This document shows positions 1-7,417 of a stretch of DNA of 8,097 nt, piece after piece. Both the position numbers and the translations under genes were made by a program. This DNA comes from Bacteroidales bacterium. Lineage in GTDB: Bacteria; Bacteroidota; Bacteroidia; Bacteroidales; Bacteroidaceae. The stretch lies in contig JAUNIV010000090.1 in NCBI GenBank assembly GCA_030523385.1, positions 1 to 8,097 of the forward strand, given 5' to 3'. The notes under the pieces were generated by a model. That model worked only from the letters and a program-made list of their open reading frames with translations. It searched no databases and had not been told where the DNA came from. How positions within the stretch are numbered: the first letter of the stretch is position 1; each line of letters starts with the position of its first letter.

Positions 1-2555
1 CCCTTTTCTACAGCCATCTTGATGAGCTGGCCCACACCCTTCTGGTCCAATACCTGGAACGGATCCACCTTCAAAATCTTCTTCTGCAGGTAAACAGGCA
101 AGAAGCTGGCAATGTCGTCACGAGAGTAACCGAAGGTCATCTGAGTCAAGTCGTTTGTACCGAATGAGAAGTATTCGGCTTCGGTAGCGATGCGGTCGGC
201 AGTAAGGGCAGCACGCGGAATTTCAATCATAGTACCGATTTCAAATTCGATTTCCACGCCATATTCTGCAAATACTTCGGCAGCAGTTCTCTTGATGACT
301 TCCTTCTGCTGTTTCAACTCGTAGAGGATACCGATCAGCGGAACCATGATTTCGGGCTTCGGATCCTTGCCTTCCTTCTTCAGTTCGCAAGCTGCGCTCA
401 AGATAGCGCGTGTTTGCATAGCTGTGATTTCGGGGAATGTGATACCCAGACGGCAACCGCGGTGACCCAACATCGGATTGTTTTCTGCCAAGCTGGCTAC
501 ACGCTTCTGGATTTCCTTCACGCTTACGCCCATTTCGTTAGCCATTGTTTCCTGTCCGGCCAAATCGTGGGGAACAAATTCGTGCAAAGGAGGATCGAGC
601 AGACGGATATTTACCGGACAACCGTCCATAGCTTCCAAGATACCCTTGAAGTCTGCTTTCTGATAGGGGAGCAACTTAGCCAATGCCTTTTCGCGTCCTT
701 CTACACTGTCTGCAAGGATCATTTCACGCATGGCAACAATCTTCTGGTCTTCGAAGAACATGTGTTCCGTACGGGTCAGACCGATACCTTTGGCACCGAA
801 TGCGCGGGCTACCTGTGCATCGTGCGGAGTATCTGCGTTGGTACGAACCTGAAGTTTGGTGTACTTGTCGCACAAGTCCATCAAGTCCTTGAAGTCGCCG
901 CTCAGTTCGGCAGCACGGGTCGGAACCTGTCCGGCATATACTTGTCCCGTAGTACCGTTCAGTGAAATGTAATCACCTTCCTTATATACTACACCTTCTA
1001 TTTCTACGGTCTTAGCTTTATAATCCACGTTGATGGCACCTGCACCCGATACGCAGCACTTACCCATACCACGTGCCACAACAGCAGCGTGAGAAGTCAT
1101 ACCGCCACGTGCGGTCAAGATACCTTCGGCACTTGCCATACCTGCCAAGTCTTCGGGAGAAGTTTCGATACGAACCATGACTACCTTATGGCCGTCTTTG
1201 TGCCATTCTTGTGCATCATCGGCATGGAATACAATCTGTCCGCAGGCAGCACCCGGAGAAGCGGGAAGACCTTGAGTGATTACTTTGGCTTTCTTCAGAG
1301 CATCCTTGTCGAATACAGGGTGAAGCAGTTCGTCCAGCTTCTGAGGTTCGCAACGCAGCAAGGCAGTCTTTTCGTCGATCAAGCCTTCGCGCAGCAAATC
1401 CATGGCAATCTTCACCATAGCCGTACCGGTACGCTTTCCGTTACGTGTCTGGAGGAACCAGAGCTTGCCTTCCTGTACGGTGAATTCCATATCCTGCATG
1501 TCGCGGTAGTGCTTTTCAAGCTTGTCCTGCAAAGCATCCAGTTCGGCATAGATTTCCGGCATAGCTTCTTCCATAGAAGGATATTTGGCTACACGTTCTT
1601 CTTCGGAGATGCCTGCACGTTCTGCCCAACGCTGAGAACCGATCTTTGTAATCTGTTGCGGAGTGCGGATACCTGCTACTACGTCTTCGCCCTGAGCATT
1701 TACCAAGTATTCACCATTGAACAGGTTTTCACCATTACCGGCGTCACGGCTGAAGCATACACCGGTTGCCGAAGTTTCACCCATGTTACCGAATACCATG
1801 GCCATAACAGATACGGCAGTACCCCATTCATCGGGAATTCCTTCCATCTTACGATAGAGGATGGCACGTTCGTTCATCCAGCTGCGGAATACAGCGCAGA
1901 TAGCTCCCCAAAGCTGTTCCATCGGGTCGGTGGGGAAGTCGTGTCCGGTCTGTTCCTTGATGGCTTTCTTGAAGCGGGCTACCAGGTCTTTCAGTTCTTC
2001 TACAGACAAGTCCTTATCCAACTTGATGCCGCGTATTTCCTTCACTTCGTCAATGATGGCTTCGAACGGGTCGATGTCTTCCTTGTTTACGGGCTTCATG
2101 CCGAGCACCACGTCACCATACATCTGTACGAAGCGGCGGTATGAATCGTAAACGAAGTGCGGGTTGCCTGTCTTGGCCACCATGCCTTCGGCCACTTCGT
2201 CGTTCAGACCCAGGTTAAGGATGGTATCCATCATACCGGGCATAGATGCACGTGCACCGGAGCGTACAGATACCAACAGCGGATTCTCTACGCTACCGAA
2301 CTTACAGTTCATCAAAGATTCTACATGGGCAACGGCTTTATTTACTTCGTCTTGCAGCAATTCGACGATTTTTTCCTGACCTACTTCATAGTATTCGTTA
2401 CAAACATCGGTTGTGATGGTGAAACCCGGGGGAACGGGAACTCCGATCAAATTCATTTCCGCCAAATTGGCACCTTTACCTCCCAGCTCTTCACGCATCT
2501 TTGCGTTTCCTTCGGCTTGTCCGTTGCCGAAGGTGTAAACTCGTTTTTTATCCAT
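1..2555 (-). CDS. ppdK: Pyruvate, phosphate dikinase, C-terminus cut by window edge
   Basis: PPDK interconverts pyruvate + ATP + Pi and PEP + AMP + PPi in the cytoplasm; in anaerobic Bacteroidales it can run in either the glycolytic or gluconeogenic direction. Read on the minus strand from ATG at 2555, 851 codons are visible without a stop. The N-terminal ATP-grasp part carries RSGARASMPGMMDT (R98, R102). The swivelling phosphohistidine domain has GGMTSHAAVVARGMG with phospho-acceptor H489, preceded by T487-S488. The C-terminal PEP/pyruvate barrel has LTRTEHMF (R595), RLLDPPLHEF (R651), MIEIPRAA (E778) and FGTNDLTQ (N801-D802). Spacing follows the Clostridium symbiosum enzyme shifted by about 33-34 residues, as I recall its numbering. 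By that register the catalytic cysteine (about residue 864) and roughly 55 residues lie beyond position 1, so full length is near 906. This is a window cut, not a visible truncation. The start MDKKRVYTFG is typical for the family and lies 37-40 bp downstream of the predicted transcription start. Confidence 0.97.
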   Translation of the reverse strand, partial: MDKKRVYTFGNGQAEGNAKMREELGGKGANLAEMNLIGVPVPPGFTITTDVCNEYYEVGQEKIVELLQDEVNKAVAHVESLMNCKFGSVENPLLVSVRSGARASMPGMMDTILNLGLNDEVAEGMVAKTGNPHFVYDSYRRFVQMYGDVVLGMKPVNKEDIDPFEAIIDEVKEIRGIKLDKDLSVEELKDLVARFKKAIKEQTGHDFPTDPMEQLWGAICAVFRSWMNERAILYRKMEGIPDEWGTAVSVMAMVFGNMGETSATGVCFSRDAGNGENLFNGEYLVNAQGEDVVAGIRTPQQITKIGSQRWAERAGISEEERVAKYPSMEEAMPEIYAELDALQDKLEKHYRDMQDMEFTVQEGKLWFLQTRNGKRTGTAMVKIAMDLLREGLIDEKTALLRCEPQKLDELLHPVFDKDALKKAKVITQGLPASPGAACGQIVFHADDAQEWHKDGHKVVMVRIETSPEDLAGMASAEGILTARGGMTSHAAVVARGMGKCCVSGAGAINVDYKAKTVEIEGVVYKEGDYISLNGTTGQVYAGQVPTRAAELSGDFKDLMDLCDKYTKLQVRTNADTPHDAQVARAFGAKGIGLTRTEHMFFEDQKIVAMREMILADSVEGREKALAKLLPYQKADFKGILEAMDGCPVNIRLLDPPLHEFVPHDLAGQETMANEMGVSVKEIQKRVASLAENNPMLGHRGCRLGITFPEITAMQTRAILSAACELKKEGKDPKPEIMVPLIGILYELKQQKEVIKRTAAEVFAEYGVEIEFEIGTMIEIPRAALTADRIATEAEYFSFGTNDLTQMTFGYSRDDIASFLPVYLQKKILKVDPFQVLDQKGVGQLIKMAVEK

Positions 2556-2579
2556 AATAAACTCTTTAAAGTTAACTAC

Positions 2580-2596
2580 TAATCAAGTATTGATTA
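2580..2596. repeat. 17-bp inverted repeat at the ppdK transcription start
   Basis: TAATCAA-GTA-TTGATTA is a perfect 7-bp inverted repeat with a 3-bp centre. It begins 3 bp downstream of the ppdK -7 box and so would cover roughly +1 to +17 of the transcript. Two readings fit: an operator for a dimeric regulator, placed where a repressor would block initiation, or a small hairpin at the 5' end of the mRNA affecting stability. The sequence alone does not decide. I saw no second copy in the window. Confidence 0.5.
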
Positions 2597-2598
2597 CG

Positions 2599-2630
2599 CA
2601 AAGCTAAATATATTTTATTTATTTCCCAAC
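2599..2630 (-). promoter_or_regulatory. Predicted Bacteroidetes-type promoter of ppdK
   Basis: On the minus strand TAGCTTTG (2606 down to 2599) matches the TAnnTTTG -7 consensus exactly. GTTG (2630 to 2627) sits 20 bp upstream as a one-mismatch -33 TTTG box. Transcription should start near 2592-2596, giving a leader of about 37-40 nt before the ATG at 2555. No Shine-Dalgarno sequence is obvious in that AT-rich leader, which is usual for this phylum. The match is read directly; activity is inferred. Confidence 0.7.
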
Positions 2631-2654
2631 TATTTGCGAAAAAAAATAATAGAA

Positions 2655-2679
2655 TTTGCAAATCCTACTTTGCAAATCC
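2655..2679. repeat. Tandem TTTGCAAATCC elements, 14-bp period
   Basis: TTTGCAAATCC occurs at 2655-2665 and again at 2669-2679. Each contains the perfect palindrome TTTGCAAA, extended to ATTTGCAAAT in the first copy. They lie between the divergent ppdK and rlmD-like promoters, upstream of both core elements. This could be a binding site for one regulator acting on both genes. It may also be only AT-rich sequence with chance TTTG promoter-like words. Confidence 0.4.
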
Positions 2680-2721
2680 AATATCCTTTCGTTTTATAAA
2701 GAATAATTCGCGGAAAATACT

Positions 2722-2729
2722 TACTTTTG
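2722..2729 (+). promoter_or_regulatory. Predicted -7 box of the RNA-modification operon
   Basis: TACTTTTG matches the Bacteroidetes TAnnTTTG -7 element exactly. The expected -33 position, around 2698-2701, has no TTTG, so the promoter is supported by one box only. Transcription would start near 2733, leaving a leader of only about 22 nt before the GTG at 2755. Confidence 0.5.
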
Positions 2730-2754
2730 CCCCCAAATCAACTTATTCGTAAAA

Positions 2755-4173
2755 GTGACTAGAAAGAAGAAAGAACTCCCTTTATTAGAGAAGGTGACCA
2801 TAACAGATGTAGCTGCCGAAGGAAAGGCTTTGGCGAAAGTAAATGACTTGGTGGTGTTTGTGCCCTATGTGGTGCCGGGCGATGTGGTGGACTTGCAGGT
2901 GAAACGCAAGAAGAACCATTATGCCGAGGCAGTGGCAGTGAAATTCCATGAATATGCTTCGGTGCGTGCCGTGCCGTTTTGCGAACACTACGGCGTGTGT
3001 GGCGGTTGCAAGTGGCAATGCCTGCCCTACGAAGAGCAGATTAAGTACAAGCAGAAACAGGTGACGGACAACCTTACCCGCATCGGGAAGATTGAATTGC
3101 CCGAAATCTCTCCCATATTGGGCTCGGAGAAAACGGAATTCTATCGCAATAAGTTGGAGTTTACGTTCTCCGACAAACGCTGGCTGACCGAAGAAGAGGT
3201 GAAGGCCGATGTGAAGTACGAGCAGATGAATGCCGTGGGATTTCACATACCGGGAGCTTTCGACAAGGTGCTGGCCATTGACAAGTGTTGGCTGCAAGAT
3301 GATATCAGCAACCAAATCCGCAATGCCATCCGCGATTATGCCTACGAGCACAACTATCCTTTCTTCAACCTCCGCACGCAAGAAGGCCTGCTGCGCAACC
3401 TGATGATTCGTACCTCTACCACGGGCGAGCTGATGGTGTTGCTGCAATGCAAGGTGGTGGATGAGCGCGATTTGGAACTGACGAAACAACTGCTGGCTTT
3501 CGTGGCCGAGCGTTTCCCGCAGATCACTTCTTTGCTGTATGTGGTGAACAACAAATGCAACGATACCATCAACGACCTCGATGTGGTGGTGTTCAAAGGC
3601 AATGACCATATCTATGAGGAGATGGAAGGACTTCGTTTCAAGATAGGTCCGAAGTCGTTCTATCAGACCAATTCCGAGCAGGCCTATAATTTATATAAGG
3701 TGGCGCGCGACTTTGCCGGACTGACGGGCGATGAACTGGTGTACGACCTTTACACGGGTACAGGCACCATAGCCAACTTCGTGTCCCGTCGGGCACGTCG
3801 GGTGATAGGCATAGAGTATGTGCCCGAAGCCATAGAGGATGCCAAGGTAAACTCTGCCATCAACGGCATAGACAACACGCTTTTCTATGCCGGCGACATG
3901 AAGGACATTCTGACACAAGACTTCATCAATGAGCATGGCCGGCCCGATGTCATTATCACCGACCCGCCCCGTGCAGGTATGCACAACGATGTGATAGATA
4001 CCATCCTCTTTGCCGAACCGAAGCGGATTGTCTATGTGAGCTGCAACCCTGCCACCCAGGCACGTGACCTGTCGTTGCTCGATGCCAAATACAAGGTGAC
4101 GGCTGTGCAGCCGGTAGATATGTTCCCGCATACACACCACGTGGAAAATGTAGTTTTACTTGAAAAAAGATAA
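2755..4173 (+). CDS. rlmD: 23S rRNA m5U methyltransferase, RlmD/RumA (TrmA) family
   Basis: A 472-residue SAM-dependent RNA C5-uridine methyltransferase. It has an N-terminal TRAM domain (about residues 8-65), then iron-sulfur cysteines C76-x5-C82-x2-C85 and C178, as in RumA. The catalytic domain has FYQTN (Q304), the SAM loop DLYTGTGT from D331, DPPRAG from D403, nucleophile C430 in VSCNP, and general base E464 in HHVENV. All catalytic and cluster residues are present. The E. coli family member methylates U1939 of 23S rRNA; that is the default prediction, but Bacteroidetes proteins are often named by homology only and a U747 or dual specificity (as in RlmCD) cannot be excluded from sequence. 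The start is GTG; no in-frame ATG lies nearby upstream, and the MTRKKKELPLLEKV opening directly precedes the TRAM domain. The next gene follows after 2 bp, implying one transcript and probable translational coupling. Confidence 0.9.
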   Translation: MTRKKKELPLLEKVTITDVAAEGKALAKVNDLVVFVPYVVPGDVVDLQVKRKKNHYAEAVAVKFHEYASVRAVPFCEHYGVCGGCKWQCLPYEEQIKYKQKQVTDNLTRIGKIELPEISPILGSEKTEFYRNKLEFTFSDKRWLTEEEVKADVKYEQMNAVGFHIPGAFDKVLAIDKCWLQDDISNQIRNAIRDYAYEHNYPFFNLRTQEGLLRNLMIRTSTTGELMVLLQCKVVDERDLELTKQLLAFVAERFPQITSLLYVVNNKCNDTINDLDVVVFKGNDHIYEEMEGLRFKIGPKSFYQTNSEQAYNLYKVARDFAGLTGDELVYDLYTGTGTIANFVSRRARRVIGIEYVPEAIEDAKVNSAINGIDNTLFYAGDMKDILTQDFINEHGRPDVIITDPPRAGMHNDVIDTILFAEPKRIVYVSCNPATQARDLSLLDAKYKVTAVQPVDMFPHTHHVENVVLLEKR

Positions 4174-4175
4174 TT

Positions 4176-5105
4176 ATGGCCGAAGGAAAGAAAAACAAGA
4201 CCGACAAACCGATAGCAAGGGCGGCTGCCAAATATACTATATACAATGTAAACCAGCCTGCCGAACTGATGGAGTTTCTGATGCAGAAGATGGCAGGCAT
4301 CAGTCGCAACAAGGTGAAAGCGTTGCTCACTAACCGTGCTGTGCTGGTGGACAACACCATCACCACGCAATACAATTTCCCGCTGAAGCCGGGCATGAAG
4401 GTGCAAATCAGTCGCTCGAAGAACAATCGTGAGTTCAAGAACCCGATGCTGAAACTGGTCTATGAGGATGCCTACCTCATTGTGGTGGAGAAGAAAGAGG
4501 GGCTGCTCTCCGTAAGCACCGACCACCAGAAAGAACGTACTGCGCAACACATCCTGAATGACTACGTGAAGCGTTCGCACCGAAACAACCGCATCTTTGT
4601 GGTGCATCGCCTCGACCGCGAGACTTCCGGACTGATGATGTATGCCAAGGATGAAATGACGCAACACACTTTGCGCGACAACTGGCACGACATTGTCACC
4701 GACCGCCGTTATGTGGCTATCGTGTCGGGAGATATGGAAAGAGACTTCGGAACAGTGGAATCCTGGCTGACAGACCGTAAGCTGTATGTAAGTTCCAGCC
4801 CCGTAGATGACGGGCAAGGAAAATATTCCGTCACGCACTACAAGACCATCAAGCGTGCCAACGGCTATTCGTTGCTCGAACTGGATTTGGAGACAGGCAG
4901 GAAGAACCAGATACGTGTGCACATGTCCGACTTAGGACATCCCGTGGTAGGCGATGAGCGTTACGGGAGTGATAGCAATCCGTTGGGACGGTTGGCGCTT
5001 CATGCTTTCAAGCTGTGCTTCCATCATCCGGTCACGGGCGAACTGATGGAGTTTGAAACGCCTTATCCGGCTACCTTCAAGAATCTGATGCTTCGCAAAG
5101 GATAA
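4176..5105 (+). CDS. RluA-family pseudouridine synthase with S4 domain
   Basis: A 309-residue enzyme predicted to isomerise uridine to pseudouridine in rRNA or tRNA. An S4 RNA-binding domain (about residues 27-80, with SRNKVKALLTNRAVLVD) precedes the catalytic domain. The family signature HRLDRETSG contains the catalytic aspartate D147; GRKNQIRVHM (from G241) and GDERYG are the later RluA motifs. Length and architecture match RluC/RluD-type enzymes, although a basic N-terminal extension of about 15 residues precedes the S4 part. The exact target uridine cannot be read from sequence. The ATG is 2 bp after the TAA of the methyltransferase gene, so the two form an RNA-modification operon sharing the promoter upstream of 2755. 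Its own TAA overlaps the base of the terminator stem. Confidence 0.92.
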   Translation: MAEGKKNKTDKPIARAAAKYTIYNVNQPAELMEFLMQKMAGISRNKVKALLTNRAVLVDNTITTQYNFPLKPGMKVQISRSKNNREFKNPMLKLVYEDAYLIVVEKKEGLLSVSTDHQKERTAQHILNDYVKRSHRNNRIFVVHRLDRETSGLMMYAKDEMTQHTLRDNWHDIVTDRRYVAIVSGDMERDFGTVESWLTDRKLYVSSSPVDDGQGKYSVTHYKTIKRANGYSLLELDLETGRKNQIRVHMSDLGHPVVGDERYGSDSNPLGRLALHAFKLCFHHPVTGELMEFETPYPATFKNLMLRKG

Positions 5106-5143
5106 AATAATAGGGGCGCATTTTTTTGCGTCCCTATTATTTT
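5104..5143. terminator. Shared hairpin terminator between convergent genes
   Basis: Positions 5104-5120 and 5127-5143 form a 17-bp stem around a six-T loop, with one G.T wobble (5116/5131) and an AATAATAGGG arm facing CCCTATTATT. T-rich tracts flank it on both strands, so it can stop the plus-strand operon and the minus-strand peptidase gene, whose stop codon is at 5161-5163. Read on the minus strand the wobble becomes an A.C mismatch, so termination should be slightly stronger for the plus-strand operon. Confidence 0.9.
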
Positions 5144-5160
5144 ATATGGGTAATACCGAA

Positions 5161-7305
5161 TTACTTCAGCCACTTATCCAACCAACTGAAGAACGTGCGC
5201 TGCCACAACACGCCATTCTGCGGTTTCAGCACCCAATGGTTTTCGTCCGGATAGAGCAACAGTTCGGCAGGCACACCGCGCAACACGGCAGCATTGAATG
5301 CCGACATACCCTGTGACGCCAGGATGCGATAATCCTTTTCGCCGTGAATGCAGAGGATAGGCGTGTCCCACTTATCTACAAAGCGGTGGGGCGAATTGGC
5401 AAATGTGCGTTGTGCCGTAGCGTTGTTCTTCTCCCAGTAAGCACCGCCCATGTCCCAGTTGGCAAACCACATTTCTTCGGTTTCCAAGTATTGCTGTTCC
5501 ATGTTGAAAATGCCGTCGTGGGCAATGAACGCCTTGAAACGCTTGTCGTGATGACCGGCCAACCAATACACAGAGAAGCCTCCGAAGCTGGCACCCACGC
5601 AACCCAACCGGTCGCGGTCCACGTATGGTTCCTTCGCAATGTCGTCAATGGCCGACAGGTAATCCTTCATACACTGGCCTCCGTAGTCGCCGCTGATTTG
5701 CTCCAACCATTCCATGCCGAAGCCCGGCAGACCGCGGCGGTTGGGGGCAATGATGATATAATCGTTGGCAGCCATAATCTGGAAGTTCCAACGGTAGCTC
5801 CAGAACTGGCTGACGGGACTTTGCGGACCGCCTTCGCAGAACAACAGGGTGGGGTACTTCTTGGCAGGGTCGAAGTCGGTGGGATAGATTACCCACGAAA
5901 GCATCTGTTTGCCGTCTGTGGTCTTGGTCCATCTTTCTTCCACCTTGCCCAGCTTCAGCTGATTGAAGATGTGGTCATTCTCGTGCGAGAGCTGAGCCAG
6001 TTGCCCGTCGGCAGGATTCAGCGCATAAATCTCATCGGCAGCACTGATGGAGTGGCGTTTGGTAATCAGCTTGTCGCCCAGCAGAGCCACTGAACCGTAG
6101 TCATACATACCATCGGTCAGCTTCTTCACCTCGCCGCTCAGGTTGGTGCTATACACCATGCTCGTGCCGTGCCATACACCCACGAAGTACAGATTCTGCG
6201 AATCGTTGCTCCAGCAATAATCATCCACGCCGCTTTCAAATGCTTCGCTGACATATCCTTTTTCTTTTGTCTCCAGATTGAATACACACAAGCGGTTGCG
6301 GTCACTCTCATAACCGTCTCGCTCCATGCTTTGCCAGGCTATGTACTTACCGTCGGGACTGAACTTCGGATTCGTGTCATATCCCATGTTGGTGTCCGGC
6401 TTCTTGCTATCGGCCATTCCCTCTACGTGGAAGCAAGCCGTATAGTCCTTACACAGATTCTCCGTCTTGCCGCTCTCTATATTATATAGGTATATGTCCG
6501 AGTCGGTAGAGATGGAGTAGGCGAGACCTGTCTTTTTGCGGCTGGTGTAGGCCACTTGCTTGGAGTCCGTGCTCCATGCCAGCTGCTCGATACCGCCGAA
6601 TGGCTTCATCGGTGCTTCGTAGGGTTCTCCCTCCATGATGTCTTTGGCTGCACCCACGCGGTTGCCGTCAAAGTCGGCCACAAACGGATGCGGCACGCTT
6701 TCCACCCATTCATCCCAGTGCTTGTACATCAGGTCCGTGACGATGATACCGCTTGCTTTGGGCAGGTCGGGATAGAGGTCCACGGTGCGCTGTCCGTATT
6801 TCACTTGCGAGATGAAGAGCACCTTCTGTTCGTCGGGCGAGAAAGAAAATCCCTCTATGTCCCCGTCGAAGTCGGACAAGATGCGTCTTTCCGTTCCGTC
6901 CGGATTCATCTCCCATATCTGGCTTCCTCCGCTTTCGTTGCACAGGAAAGCTATTTTCTTTCCGCCTTTAATCCATTGCGGCTCGCCCTCGTTCCATGCC
7001 GTCTGTGTGAGCAGGGTGTTGTTGCTGCCGTCGGCATCCATTACATAGAGCACGCGGTGACTCCGGTTCTGGGGCACACTGTAGTAGGCCACGGTGTAGG
7101 CTATTTTGCTACCGTCGGGTGATACACTCAGGCTGCCTATGCGTCCCATGGCCCATAGGGCTTCGGGGGTAAGGCGCCCGTCCTTGATACTGATTTCCTG
7201 TTTGCCTATGACGGGTTCAAAGTCCTGTCCTTCCTGCTTCACTTCGTTGCAGGCAGTGGCAATGGTCAGTGCGGTTGCTATAAAAGCTGCGCTTGATTTG
7301 TTCAT
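5161..7305 (-). CDS. S9 family dipeptidyl peptidase (DPP5-like), probable lipoprotein
   Basis: A 714-residue serine peptidase of the prolyl-oligopeptidase family S9, closest in layout to S9C/DPP5 enzymes that release dipeptides from oligopeptide N-termini. An N-terminal signal peptide (MNKSSAAFIATALTIATAC) ends in a lipobox-like ATAC with lipidation candidate C19, suggesting membrane anchoring on the periplasmic or surface side. About residues 45-460 form a beta-propeller with PD40/WD-like repeats (SVSPDGSKIAYT, FSPDEQKVLF, WSTDSKQVAYTS, FSPDGKYIAWQS). The C-terminal alpha/beta hydrolase has the triad S573 (GASFGG), D658 (HGEKDYR) and H690 (ENHWVL). Triad spacings of 85 and 32 equal those I recall for Porphyromonas gingivalis DPP5. 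A start at 7371 would add 22 residues, but it lies inside the promoter and before the signal peptide, so 7305 is preferred. The enzyme probably helps supply dipeptides for amino-acid use; substrate preference is inferred from the family only. It is transcribed alone and ends at the shared terminator. Confidence 0.9.
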   Translation of the reverse strand: MNKSSAAFIATALTIATACNEVKQEGQDFEPVIGKQEISIKDGRLTPEALWAMGRIGSLSVSPDGSKIAYTVAYYSVPQNRSHRVLYVMDADGSNNTLLTQTAWNEGEPQWIKGGKKIAFLCNESGGSQIWEMNPDGTERRILSDFDGDIEGFSFSPDEQKVLFISQVKYGQRTVDLYPDLPKASGIIVTDLMYKHWDEWVESVPHPFVADFDGNRVGAAKDIMEGEPYEAPMKPFGGIEQLAWSTDSKQVAYTSRKKTGLAYSISTDSDIYLYNIESGKTENLCKDYTACFHVEGMADSKKPDTNMGYDTNPKFSPDGKYIAWQSMERDGYESDRNRLCVFNLETKEKGYVSEAFESGVDDYCWSNDSQNLYFVGVWHGTSMVYSTNLSGEVKKLTDGMYDYGSVALLGDKLITKRHSISAADEIYALNPADGQLAQLSHENDHIFNQLKLGKVEERWTKTTDGKQMLSWVIYPTDFDPAKKYPTLLFCEGGPQSPVSQFWSYRWNFQIMAANDYIIIAPNRRGLPGFGMEWLEQISGDYGGQCMKDYLSAIDDIAKEPYVDRDRLGCVGASFGGFSVYWLAGHHDKRFKAFIAHDGIFNMEQQYLETEEMWFANWDMGGAYWEKNNATAQRTFANSPHRFVDKWDTPILCIHGEKDYRILASQGMSAFNAAVLRGVPAELLLYPDENHWVLKPQNGVLWQRTFFSWLDKWLK

Positions 7306-7340
7306 ATTGAAAATTGTTATTAGATGATTTCTTTTGTTTG

Positions 7341-7372
7341 CAAATGTAAATACAAATGCCGAGTGTTGCAAA
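7341..7372 (-). promoter_or_regulatory. Predicted promoter of the S9 peptidase gene
   Basis: On the minus strand TTTG (7372 to 7369) and TACATTTG (7348 to 7341) are exact matches to the Bacteroidetes -33 and -7 boxes, separated by 20 bp. Initiation near 7335-7338 gives a leader of about 30 nt before the ATG at 7305. This is the best-formed promoter in the window. It shows that the peptidase is transcribed independently of the HU-like gene upstream, and it rules out the longer start at 7371. The -7 box overlaps a TTTGCAAAT word (7337-7345). Confidence 0.8.
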
Positions 7373-7417
7373 TCGGTATCCCCTTAAAATAACATGAGTT
7401 TTCAGTAGAAGCCCAGT

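Noticed and set aside
1089..2144. 351-codon plus-strand open frame opposite ppdK, with further long frames nearby (for example 414-965)
   Set aside because: It lies entirely antisense to a clearly conserved ppdK frame. Its product is rich in F, H, C and Q with no recognisable domain, as expected for the reverse complement of a codon-biased gene.
2785..3609. 274-codon minus-strand open frame inside the methyltransferase gene
   Set aside because: It is antisense to a gene with intact TRAM, iron-sulfur and catalytic motifs. Its translation is histidine-, leucine- and valine-rich without a family signature, so it is a shadow frame.
4032..4922. 296-codon minus-strand open frame across the methyltransferase/pseudouridine synthase junction
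   Set aside because: It is antisense to two well-supported genes and has no motif, promoter or plausible leader of its own.
5344..6093. 249-codon plus-strand open frame opposite the S9 peptidase hydrolase domain
   Set aside because: The minus strand here encodes the catalytic serine and conserved hydrolase core, and the plus-strand product shows no domain.
7306..7371. N-terminal extension of the S9 peptidase to an ATG at 7371
   Set aside because: The extension overlaps the exact -33 and -7 promoter boxes and would place 22 residues before a good signal peptide.
7373..7417. Possible terminator after the HU-wHTH gene
   Set aside because: I could not find a stem longer than about 3 bp or a hairpin followed by a T-tract in this stretch.
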